From: Limnomonas spitsbergensis
Taxonomy: Eukaryota > Chlorophyta > Chlorophyceae > Chlamydomonadales
DNA: 64,000 nucleotides
Direction of reading: 5' to 3'
Assembly (NCBI GenBank): GCA_037349105.1
Contig: JAYJMM010000116.1
Coordinates: forward strand, 6,262,001-6,326,000
Every line of letters starts with the position of its first letter. Position 1 is the first letter of the stretch. The notes under the pieces are model-generated. The model did not search any database. It was not told where the DNA came from and worked only from the letters and a program-made list of their open reading frames with translations. Below, one piece after another: positions 55,501 through 64,000 of this stretch. Position numbers and translations under genes: made by a program.

Positions 55501-58500
55501 CATGAAACACAGTCACATGCGCACATTTTTCCCAGGACGAGCTTCCCCTGCTGCCTGAATCAGCCCCGCATCCGCCACTGCCCCCGCCATATGTCATGAA
55601 ACACAGTCACATGCGCACATCTTTCCCAGGACGAGCTTCCCTGCTGCCTGAATCAGCCCCGGATCCGCCACTGCCCCGGCCATATGTCATGAAACACAGT
55701 CACATGCTCACATCTTTCCCAGGACGAGCTTCCCCTGCTGCCTGAATCAGCCCCGCATCCGCCATTGCCCCTGCCATATGTCATGAAACACAGTCACATG
55801 CGCACATCTTTCCCAGGACGAGCTTCCCCTGCTGCCTGAATCAGCCCCGGATCCGCCACTGCCCCCGCCATATGTCATGAAACACAGTCACATGCGCACA
55901 TCTTTCCCAGGAAGAGCTTCCCCTGCTGCCTGAATCAGCCCCGGATCCGCCACTGCCCCCGCCATATGTCATGAAACACAGTCACATGCGCACATATATC
56001 CCCTTCATCATTGAGTTCATTTGCATGTGGACAATTAGCCCCCCTCTGCTGTTCTCTCCTTGCTCGTTGCCTCTTGCCCCCCAATCGTTGCCCCTGCATC
56101 CTTGTCCTCGCTATTTCCCACTCCTGGCTCCTTCTCTGCCTCCTTCTGTCTCTTCAGGAGTATAAAACGTTCACAGCTCTTAGCGGCGCCATGTTTGGGC
56201 TAGGGGTGGCGGTGAGTTATGGGGATCAACCAAGGAGCTCATGCAGGTTTCATTGGGGCTAGGGGTGGCGGTGAGTTATGGGGATCAACCAAGGAGCTCA
56301 TGCAGGTTTCATTGGGACTAGGGGTGGCGGTGAGTTATGGGGATCAACCAAGGAGCTCATGCAGGTTTCATTTGGCCTAGGGGTGGCGGTGTGTTATGGT
56401 GATCAACCAAGGAGCTCATGCAGGTTTCATTTGGCCTAGGGGTGGCGGTGAGTTATGGGGATCAACCAAGGAGCTCATGCAGGTTTCATTTGGCCTAGGG
56501 GTGGCGGTGAGTTATGGTGATCAACCAAGGAGCTCATGCAGGTTTCATTTGGCCTAGGGGTGGCGGTGAGTTATGGTGATCAACCAAGGAGCTCATGCAG
56601 GTTTCATTTGGCCTAGGGGTGGCGGTGTGTTATGGTGATCAACCAAGGAGCTCATGCAGGTTTCATTTGGCCTAGGGGTGGCGGTGAGTTATGGGGATCA
56701 ACCAAGGAGCTCATGCAGGTTTCATTTGGCCTAGGGGTGGCGGTGAGTTATGGGGATCAACCAAGGAGCTCATGCAGGTTTCATTTGGCCTAGGGGTGGC
56801 GGTGAGTTATGGGGATCAACCAAGGAGCTCATGCAGGTTTCATTTGCTACGCAGTCACAACCAAGGTGTCAATGATAGCCTGAATAGGGAAAAACCTGGA
56901 CTGGCCTATGGCTGGCGTCCCAAAAAGCAAGCCAGACCACGCATGAGGCCTCTATGACCATAAATTCCCCACCCCTCCTCCCTTCCAGATGGTGCCCTGC
57001 CTCCATTTCGACTGTGTGTGTTTTTGGTGATTCCTGGCGGTGAAGGAAACCCATGTACAAGTACTTTCCTGTTGGATCCTCCTGATCCTTCACCCCCTTT
57101 CCCTCCTTGCCCCCCCCCTCCCTGCAGATTGTGTTCGTCGGCGTCTATCTGTTGACCCTCACAGATAAGAGCCGCAATGAGGGCGAAGAGGAGTACCAGG
57201 AGAAAGAGGTGGGAGGGGTGGGAATTGGGGGGGGGGGGGGGGCAGGGAGGATTGGGGGGGGGGGGGGGGGTGCAGGGAGACGAGGCAAGGGATAACAAAA
57301 TATCTCAGTAGGGTCGTGCGGGTTAGGGGAACAGCGCCGCTTGATATCCTCCTGGAGACGGAAAGCTATCTCTAGGCTGGTGGAGGTGTGAGGCCTGTCA
57401 GGGTGCACAACCGCAAGGGAAGGAGTGTGAGGGGGGGGGGAGGAGGGAGGCCACAACAGAGAAATGAAGATACGTTTGTTTCATTAGGGCCGTGCGGGTT
57501 AAGGGAACAGCGCAGCTCTGGGCCAACTCCTTGGAGATGGAGATTTTTTTCTTGGTGGTGGGAGCTGGGAGGCGGAGTTGGGCTGCTGGCCTGCCATGGG
57601 CTTGCTCTACTTGCATGTCCTCTACAAGCAGCACACAAGCAGAGCATGTATCCTGTCACCGGTCATCAAAATATATTGTATACCACATATACCCACAGGA
57701 TCAATTTCATCATCGATCATTGAAAAGCTGTGTCTCACCTGAAACAGGAATTTGAAATTGTGTCGCCCCCCCATCCAGTAATGTAGGAGGGGAAGAACCC
57801 GAACACATAATTGGAAATGTTTGCCGCTCCTCCTCCAGGATGACCTGGATCTCCTGAAGGGGACGATGAAGGGCGACACCAGCAGCCTGCTGAGAACCAA
57901 CCCGGCCTACGACCCGCGAGTCAGCACCAGCATGAACTCCTTCAGTGCAGTGCACATGTGGGGGTGGCCAACCTGTCAGGGTAGCTGCCAGGATAGCTGA
58001 GAGCTCAACCCTGAACCCCACATGTAACTTGCGGTGCTTGTCCAGCATGTAGAGGTAGGGGGTCTAAATTGCCAAACTAGCGGAATGCTGAACCCTGAAC
58101 CCTCAATCCTGAACCCCACATGTAATTTGCGGAGCTTCTCCAGCATGTAGAGGTAGGGGGTCTAAATTGCCAAACTAGCGGAATGCTGAACCCTGAACCC
58201 TCAATCCTGAACCCCACATGTTAATCTCAGTGCAGCGCCAGTATGCATGTACCTTTTTGTGTTGAGGTATGGAGGTCGGACTGCCAGCTGAGTGCTGAAG
58301 TGTGAATCCCGCATATCACTTCTGGTGCAGCCCATGGATGCAGTCACTTGCACCGCAGGGGGCATTCATGGATGCAGTCATTTGCACCGCAGGGGGGCAT
58401 TCATGGATGCAGTCATTTGCACCGCAGGGGACATTCATGGATGCAGTCACTTGCACCGCAGGGGGGCATTCATGGATGCAGTCATTTGCACCGCAGGGGG

Positions 58501-61500
58501 GCATTCATGGATGCAGTCACTTGCACCGCAGGGGGCATTCATGGATGCAGTCATTTGCACCGCAGGGGGGCATTCATGGATGCAGTCATTTGCACCGCAG
58601 GGGGGCATTCATGGATGCAGTCATTTGCACCGCAGGGGACATTCATGGATGCAGTCATTTGCACCGCAGGGGGGCATTTATGGATGCAGTCATTTGCACC
58701 GCAGGGGGCATTCATGGATGCAGTCATTTGCACCGCAGGGGGCATTCATGGATGCAGTCATTTGCACCGCAGGGGGGCATTCATGGATGCTGTCATTTGC
58801 ACCGCAGGGGGGCATTCATGGATGCAGTCATTTGCACCGCAGGGGACATTCATGGATGCAGTCATTTGCACCGCAGGGGGCATTCATGGATGCAATCACT
58901 TGCACCGCAGGGGGCATTCATGGATGCAGTCATTTGCACCGCAGGGGGGCATTCATGGATGCAGTCATTTGCACCGCAGGGGGGCATTCATGGATGCAGT
59001 CATTTGCACCGCAGGGGGCATTCATGGATGCAGTCATTTGCACCGCAGGGGGCATTCATGGATGCAGTCATTTGCACCGCAGGGGGGCATTCATGGATGC
59101 AGTCATTTGCACCGCAGGGGGGCATTCATGGATGCAGTCATTTGCACCGCAGGGGGCATTCATGGATGCAGTCATTTGCACCGCAGGGGGGCATTCATGG
59201 ATGCAGTCATTTGCACCGCAGGGGGCATTCATGGATGCAGTCATTTGCACCACAGGGGGCATTCATGGATGCAGTCATTTGCACCGCAGGGGGGCATTCA
59301 TGGATGCAGTCATTTGCACCGCAGGGGGGCATTCATGGATGCAGTCATTTGCACCGCAGGGGGGCATTCATGGATGCAGTCATTTGCACCGCAGGGGGGC
59401 ATTCATGGATGCAGTCATTTGCACCGCAGGGGGGCATTCATGGATGCAGTCATTTGCACCGCAGGGGGCATTCATGGATGCAGTCATTTGCACCGCAGGG
59501 GGGCATTCATGGATGCAGTCACTTGCACCGCAGGGGGGCATTCATGGATGCAGTCATTTGCACCGCAGGGGGGCATTCATGGATGCAATCATTTGCACCG
59601 CAGGGGGGCATTCATGGATGCAATCATTTGCACCGCAGGGGCATTCATGGATGCAGTCATTTGCACCGCAGGGGACATTCATGGATGCAGTCATTTGCAC
59701 CGCAGGGGGCATTCATGGATGCAGTCACTTGCACCGCAGGGGGCATTCATGGATGCAGTCATTTGCACCGCAGGGGGGCATTCATGGATGCAGTCATTTG
59801 CACCGCAGGGGGCATTCATGGATGCAGTCATTTGCACCGCAGGGGGGCATTCATGGATGCAGTCATTTGCACCGCAGGGGGCATTCATGGATGCAGTCAT
59901 TTGCACCGCAGGGGGGCATTCATGGATGCAGTCATTTGCACCGCAGGGGGGCATTCATGGATGCAGTCATTTGCACCGCAGGGGGGCATTCATGGATGCA
60001 GTCACTTGCACCGCAGGGGGGCATTCATGGATGCAATCATTTGCACCGCAGGGGGCATTCATGGATGCAGTCATTTGCACCGCAGGGGGCATTCATGGAT
60101 GCAATCATTTGCACCGCAGGGGGGCATTCATGGATGCAGTCATTTGCACCGCAGGGGGGCATTCATGGATGCAGTCATTTGCACCGCAGGGGGGCATTCA
60201 TGGATGCAGTCATTTGCACCGCAGGGGGGCATTCATGGATGCAGTCATTTGCACCGCAGGGGGCATTCATGGATGCAATCATTTGCACCGCAGGGGGGCA
60301 TTCATGGATGCAGTCATTTGCACCGCAGGGGGGCATTCATGGATGCAGTCACTTGCACCGCAGGGGACATTCATGGATGCAGTCATTTGCACCGCAGGGG
60401 GGCATTCATGGATGCAGTCATTTGCACCGCAGGGTGGCATTCATGGATGCAGTCACTTGCACCGCAGGGGGGCATTCATGGATGCAGTCATTTGCACCGC
60501 AGGGGGGCATTCATGGATGCAGTCACTTGCACCGCAGGGGACATTCATGGATGCAGTCATTTGCACCGCAGGGGGGCATTCATGGATGCAGTCATTTGCA
60601 CCGCAGGGGGCATTCATGGATGCAGTCATTTGCACCGCAGGGGGGCATTCATGGATGCAGTCATTTGCACCGCAGGGGACATTCATGGATGCAGTCATTT
60701 GCACCGCAGGGGGGCATTCATGGATGCAGTCATTTGCACCGCAGGGGGGCATTCATGGATGCAGTCATTTGCACCGCAGGGGGGCATTCATGGATGCAGT
60801 CACTTGCACCGCAGGGGGCATTCATGGATGCAGTCATTTGCACCGCAGGGGGGCATTCATGGATGCAGTCATTTGCACCGCAGGGGGACATTCATGGATG
60901 CAGTCATTTGCACCGCAGGGGGCATTCATGGATGCAGTCATTTGCACCGCAGGGGGGCATTCATGGATGCAGTCACTTGCACCGCAGGGGGGCATTCATG
61001 GATGCAGTCACTTGCACCGCAGGGGGGCATTCATGGATGCAGTCATTTGCACCGCAGGGGGGCATTCATGGATGCAGTCATTTTCACCGCAGGGGGGCAT
61101 TCATGGATGCAGTCATTTGCACCGCAGGGGGCATTCATGGATGCAGTCATTTGCACCGCAGGGGGGCATTCATGGATGCAATCATTTGCACCGCAGGGGA
61201 CATTCATGGATGCAGTCATTTGCACCGCAGGGGGGCATTCATGGATGCAGTCATTTGCCCCGCAGGGGACATTCATGGATGCAGTCACTTGCACCGCAGG
61301 GGGCATTCATGGATGCAGTCACTTGCACCGCAGGGGGACATTCATGGATGCAGTCATTTGCACCGCAGGGGGGCATTCATGGATGCAGTCATTTGCACCG
61401 CAGGGGGGCATTCATGGATGCAGTCATTTGCACCGCAGGGGGCATTCATGGATGCAGTCATTTGCACCGCAGGGGGGCATTCATGGATGCAGTCATTTGC

Positions 61501-63873
61501 ACCGCAGGGGACATTCATGGATGCAGTCATTTGCACCGCAGGGGGGCATTCATGGATGCAGTCATTTGCACCGCAGGGGGGCATTCATGGATGCAGTCAT
61601 TTGCACCGCAGGGGGGCATTCATGGATGCAGTCACTTGCACCGCAGGGGACATTCATGGATGCAGTCATTTGCACCGCAGGGGGGCATTCATGGATGCAG
61701 TCATTTGCACCGCAGGGGGGCATTCATGGATGCAGTCACTTGCACCGCAGGGGGGCATTCATGGATGCAGTCATTTGCACCGCAGGGGGGCATTCATGGA
61801 TGCAGTCACTTGCACCGCAGGGGACATTCATGGATGCAGTCATTTGCACCGCAGGGGGGCATTCATGGATGCAGTCATTTGCACCGCAGGGGGCATTCAT
61901 GGATGCAGTCATTTGCACCGCAGGGGGGCATTCATGGATGCAGTCATTTGCACCGCAGGGGACATTCATGGATGCAGTCATTTGCACCGCAGGGGGGCAT
62001 TCATGGATGCAGTCATTTGCACCGCAGGGGGGCATTCATGGATGCAGTCATTTGCACCGCAGGGGGGCATTCATGGATGCAGTCACTTGCACCGCAGGGG
62101 GCATTCATGGATGCAGTCATTTGCACCGCAGGGGGGCATTCATGGATGCAGTCATTTGCACCGCAGGGGGACATTCATGGATGCAGTCATTTGCACCGCA
62201 GGGGGCATTCATGGATGCAGTCATTTGCACCGCAGGGGGGCATTCATGGATGCAGTCACTTGCACCGCAGGGGGGCATTCATGGATGCAGTCACTTGCAC
62301 CGCAGGGGGGCATTCATGGATGCAGTCATTTGCACCGCAGGGGGGCATTCATGGATGCAGTCATTTTCACCGCAGGGGGGCATTCATGGATGCAGTCATT
62401 TGCACCGCAGGGGGCATTCATGGATGCAGTCATTTGCACCGCAGGGGGGCATTCATGGATGCAATCATTTGCACCGCAGGGGACATTCATGGATGCAGTC
62501 ATTTGCACCGCAGGGGGGCATTCATGGATGCAGTCATTTGCCCCGCAGGGGACATTCATGGATGCAGTCACTTGCACCGCAGGGGGCATTCATGGATGCA
62601 GTCACTTGCACCGCAGGGGGACATTCATGGATGCAGTCATTTGCACCGCAGGGGGGCATTCATGGATGCAGTCATTTGCACCGCAGGGGGGCATTGAAAC
62701 TAAAATCCCAGGGTGTCTGAGAGCTCAAACGGTCAATGACATTGCACCTATGGTGGCTGGTGACTATTGGCTCTTCACTGGCTGAGAGCTGAACTAGTGA
62801 AGAGCCTTTAATGTGCATGACGCCACCTGAGATAGGCGGACCCAGCACCTGAGATAGGCGGACCCAGCACCTGAGATAGGCGGACCCAGCACCTGAGACA
62901 GGCAGACCCAGCACCTGAAACAGGCGGACCCAGAAAGCACATGTTTCTTTTTTCAAGGCTCGGCTGCAGCTCGCCTAGTTCATACCTGAAGGATTTTTTT
63001 GTTATTGTGTCAGGGTTCAGGGTTTGTGGCATTAGTCCATTACTGCTGTTCCCCTGGTTGGCAGATGAGGGGTGATTCAGCATCTTTACACTAGGATCAA
63101 TATGGTTGGAAACTTGGTCATAATGAAGCCAGCCAGCAAATGAAAAGATAGCTTACACTGAAGCTAAGAATACGTACGGTCCTTCACCTATGAATAAATC
63201 TTGGGTTTGAACGCATTCTGTGCAGGTCTGGCTCCGTTATCGACCCACATCCGGTCACCCCAGGCAAGGCGCGCAAGATGTCCATACTGGACTCCACCCT
63301 CCAAGTGGGAAGTGAGTGATGGAGCGCCCGGTGCCGTATTTCTGATTTTAAATTATCTTCTAGGAGCCCACTGTGCGAGAACTGGATATTATGGGCTCGC
63401 GCCCTCGGCGCCCCAACTTATTTCGGCCAGTTTGTATGCTGAAATCGCCAGTCCGAATGCCTTTCGACTCCCCCTACTGGTCGCCAATGGCTGCCACTCG
63501 CCTAATACCGAGACCACGGCCTTGCAGCTCCCTGTGATGCGCATTGCTGTCAGTAGTGTGGCAGTACTGCTGGCTGTTGCACTAAGTATTACCGAACTGC
63601 TAGCTGCTGCACTTAGTGTGACCGTACTGCTAGCCGCTGCACTTTGTGTGACTGTACTGCTACCAGGGATTGGTGGCAGAGGGGACGCGTCCTCCTGATG
63701 CTCTGCCCCCCTGATCCCTGCCCCTCTTCCCTCTCACCCCTTATCAGGCAGAGATTGACCTTCCTCCTCCTCCTGTACTGATTAATGTCCCCTCCTCCCC
63801 CCTTCCCCCCCCTCTCTCCCCTCATTAGGTCTGGCCAGCACCCTGTCACCCACGAATCGCCGCACATTGTCAC
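43580..63873 (+). CDS. NIPA8-like (DUF803) membrane transporter, 5' and 3' partial, minisatellite-swollen introns
   Basis: Exons 43580-43666, 45780-45804 (tentative), 46172-46270, 46744-46833, 47229-47321, 56158-56211, 57128-57208, 57839-57957, 63226-63311 and 63829-63873; phases agree throughout. Encoded in order: a membrane helix IIYLVLMFLTAMGCYLVYMH; LLPISYSIFSALIGTQSVLF with SKSLSVLLF; GDNQFGNWYT; a helix LLCFIITAFFWVSRLNK; SLRMFPAMIIVPLMQICWTL with FSIIEGLLYFQ; EYKTFTALSGAMFGLGVA; IVFVGVYLLTLTDKS; then an acidic Ser-rich cytoplasmic tail. This order matches the second half of plant NIPA8-type proteins, a family proposed to carry magnesium across membranes. The first four helices are not found upstream. 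A TGA at 46774-46776 sits in frame between WYT and VTLLCF, where homologues as I recall them have an aromatic residue. Introns reach 8.8 and 5.3 kb. Confidence 0.78.
43690..44043 (+). repeat. 15-bp minisatellite CCCTAAGATACTGGA
   Basis: About 23 almost perfect units, with three adjacent units carrying CCCTACG instead. It lies in the intron after the first recognised NIPA-like exon. It is open in several frames on both strands (KILDP and SSILG peptides), which are shadows. Confidence 0.96.
44080..45180 (+). repeat. 30-bp minisatellite with TTAGGG core
   Basis: About 36 units near GGTATCTGGTCCAGTCTTAG then GGTGCTTTGG, of 29-31 bp. The segment CACTATCTTAGGG in some units is close to the reverse complement of the 15-bp unit next door, so the two arrays are related and opposite in orientation. 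Confidence 0.94.
45208..45372 (+). repeat. Two copies of the donor end of the first NIPA-like exon
   Basis: ATGGGAAGGAAATAGTCAGG followed by TGAAGAGCGGCTTGACGGC (45208-45253) and CTCGGGAAGGAAATAGTCAG with GTGAAGAGCGGCTTCAGG (45328-45372) copy the junction at 43645-43684 (CGGGAAGAAAATAGTCAG then GTGAGGGGCGGCTTGACG). The GT donor dinucleotide and AGTCAG exon end are kept in both. Confidence 0.88.
45549..45700 (+). repeat. 29-bp tandem repeat, 5 copies
   Basis: Unit TGATATGTTCCATGTGCATG followed by GTGAGGGAC. It lies within the same intron. Confidence 0.93.
45838..46171 (+). repeat. Approximately 120-bp repeats upstream of the LLPISYS exon
   Basis: Three imperfect copies containing (TGCC)n, TTGTGTAGGAATCTGTTGG and a variable CACTCTG segment. 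The last copy runs into the acceptor of exon 46172-46270, so the array is built from acceptor-side intron sequence. Confidence 0.75.
47009..47180 (+). repeat. Two decayed copies of the start of the SLRMF exon
   Basis: CCCCCAGGGTCTGCGCATGT then TCCCAGCTAGTATCGTCGTA (47131-47175) and CAGCCCCCTATGCTCCTGGC then CATGATCCGGGTGCCCTCTG (47009-47054) copy the acceptor and first codons of exon 47229-47321 (CCCCAGAGTCTGCGTATGTT then CCCAGCTATGATCATCGTAC). Copy 2 keeps an intact acceptor but its frame soon fails. Confidence 0.8.
47366..55998 (+). repeat. 94-bp minisatellite, about 92 copies, in one intron
   Basis: Each unit carries a TTTCCCAG acceptor-like site followed by an open segment reading DELPLLPESAPDPPLPPPY then VMKHSHM. 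Units differ at a few positions (CTC or CGC before ACATC; GGATCC or GCATCC; AAACAC or ACACAC). There is a higher-order structure: the block at 52361-52651 is identical in translation to that at 54143-54433, 1782 bp away (19 units). The array fills almost all of the intron between exons 47229-47321 and 56158-56211. Confidence 0.97.
56184..56850 (+). repeat. 60-bp minisatellite made from an exon end and its donor, 11 copies
   Basis: Copies begin inside exon 56158-56211: the exon end TTTGGGCTAGGGGTGGCG and donor GTGAGTTATGG are repeated with AACCAAGGAGCTCATGCAG. Nine copies keep GTGAGT and two have GTGTGT. Between the CAG and the donor of each unit lie 24 nt encoding VSFGLGVA. Confidence 0.97.
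57960..58222 (+). repeat. 98-bp tandem repeat, about 2.6 copies
   Basis: CTGAACCCCACATG recurs at 58011, 58109 and 58207, with CAGCATGTAGAGGTAGGGGG between copies. It starts just after the donor of exon 57839-57957. Confidence 0.9.
58327..62695 (+). repeat. 35-bp minisatellite, about 125 copies
   Basis: Unit GCATTCATGGATGCAGTCAT then TTGCACCGCAGGGGG, 34-36 bp because the G run varies from 4 to 6. All three plus-strand frames are open for about 4.4 kb (1449, 1472 and 1497 codons) because the unit has no stop in any frame and its length variation shuffles frames. Higher-order duplication is visible: 60453-60752 and 61736-62035 translate identically, as do 61043-61306 and 62326-62589 (both 1283 bp apart). 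It lies in the intron between exons 57839-57957 and 63226-63311. Confidence 0.97.
62822..62934 (+). repeat. 22-bp tandem repeat, 5 copies
   Basis: Unit CACCTGAGATAGGCGGACCC ending AG; the later copies diverge (GAGACAGGCAG, GAAACAGGCGG). Confidence 0.93.
63550..63668 (+). repeat. 30-bp tandem repeat, about 3.5 copies
   Basis: Unit GTACTGCTAGCTGCTGCACT then TAGTGTGACC. It lies in the intron between exons 63226-63311 and 63829-63873. The open frame through it (hydrophobic VLLAAALSVT repeats) is a shadow. Confidence 0.85.
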
Positions 63874-64000
63874 GTGAGTCCACACATTGCCACACATGGT
63901 CACTTGATTTCACAACTTTCCAGCTGATTCCACACATTGCCACACATTATCACTCGAGTCCCCAGATTGTCACCCTTTTCCCCTGGAGTATCACACACCC

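Noticed and set aside
47366..55998. CRISPR-like regular array
   Set aside because: Units are contiguous 94-bp tandem repeats with no unique spacers, in a eukaryotic intron; the same applies to the 15-, 30-, 35- and 77-bp arrays.
58292..62785. Three overlapping plus-strand frames of 1449-1497 codons
   Set aside because: They are translations of the same 35-bp minisatellite in three frames, lie between two phase-matched exons of the NIPA-like gene, and have no protein texture beyond the repeat.
1..64000. tRNA, rRNA and snRNA genes
   Set aside because: I looked for recognisable tRNA, 5S and spliceosomal RNA core sequences by eye, including in the 2.29-kb unit, and saw none; a covariance-model scan would be decisive.

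Overview
The window is nuclear DNA of a eukaryote with intron-rich genes: short coding exons of about 25-230 nt and one long exon, GT-AG introns, and a plant or green-alga flavoured gene set (a NIPA8-type DUF803 transporter, a RING-plus-kinase protein resembling plant KEG at its N-terminus, a possible UPL6/7-type HECT ligase, an HNH_2-domain protein). A green-lineage protist, such as a chlorophyte or prasinophyte, is my best inference; I cannot name the species. There are no bacterial-type operons, CRISPR arrays or rRNA genes that I can see. Most of the many open frames here are shadows of repeats.

Layout. (1) 1-14964 is a giant, nearly perfect palindrome: arms 1-6631 and 8798-14964, each with an HNH-nuclease gene in opposite orientation, separated by a 2.2-kb spacer that holds a lone prefoldin-5-like terminal exon and a 31-bp minisatellite. 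The left arm runs off the window edge. (2) 14965-19434 holds a 331-bp direct repeat pair, a coiled-coil exon that fits in phase upstream of the right HNH copy, a compositionally odd block, and a 5'-truncated LINE-type reverse transcriptase fragment. (3) 19855-27927 is a tandem array of a 2292-bp unit (three full copies and one deleted copy). (4) 27928-32580 is decayed coding debris, partly coiled-coil. (5) 32581-33741 is a DNA-transposon-like element with 26-bp terminal inverted repeats. (6) 33822-35169 is a gene fragment resembling UPL6/7. (7) 37898-40904 is a RING-finger-kinase gene with one frameshift; two SAM-like exons follow. (8) 43580-63873 holds at least ten exons of one NIPA8-like membrane transporter whose introns are swollen by minisatellites (94-bp x about 92, 35-bp x about 125, 60-bp x 11, 30-bp x about 36, 15-bp x about 23 and others), so that about 0.7 kb of coding sequence occupies over 20 kb.

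The most striking theme is that exon edges are repeatedly copied in tandem into the adjoining intron. I see this at the prefoldin-like exon, the UPL-like exon, kinase exon 3, three edges of the NIPA-like gene, and possibly the HNH gene. At one NIPA exon the copied edge has become an 11-copy minisatellite whose every unit carries an acceptor-like CAG, a 24-nt in-frame mini-exon and a donor. This suggests that minisatellites and intron growth here are seeded by duplication of splice junctions. All gene models are read by eye from splice sites, phase and family resemblance; none was checked by search or transcript data.
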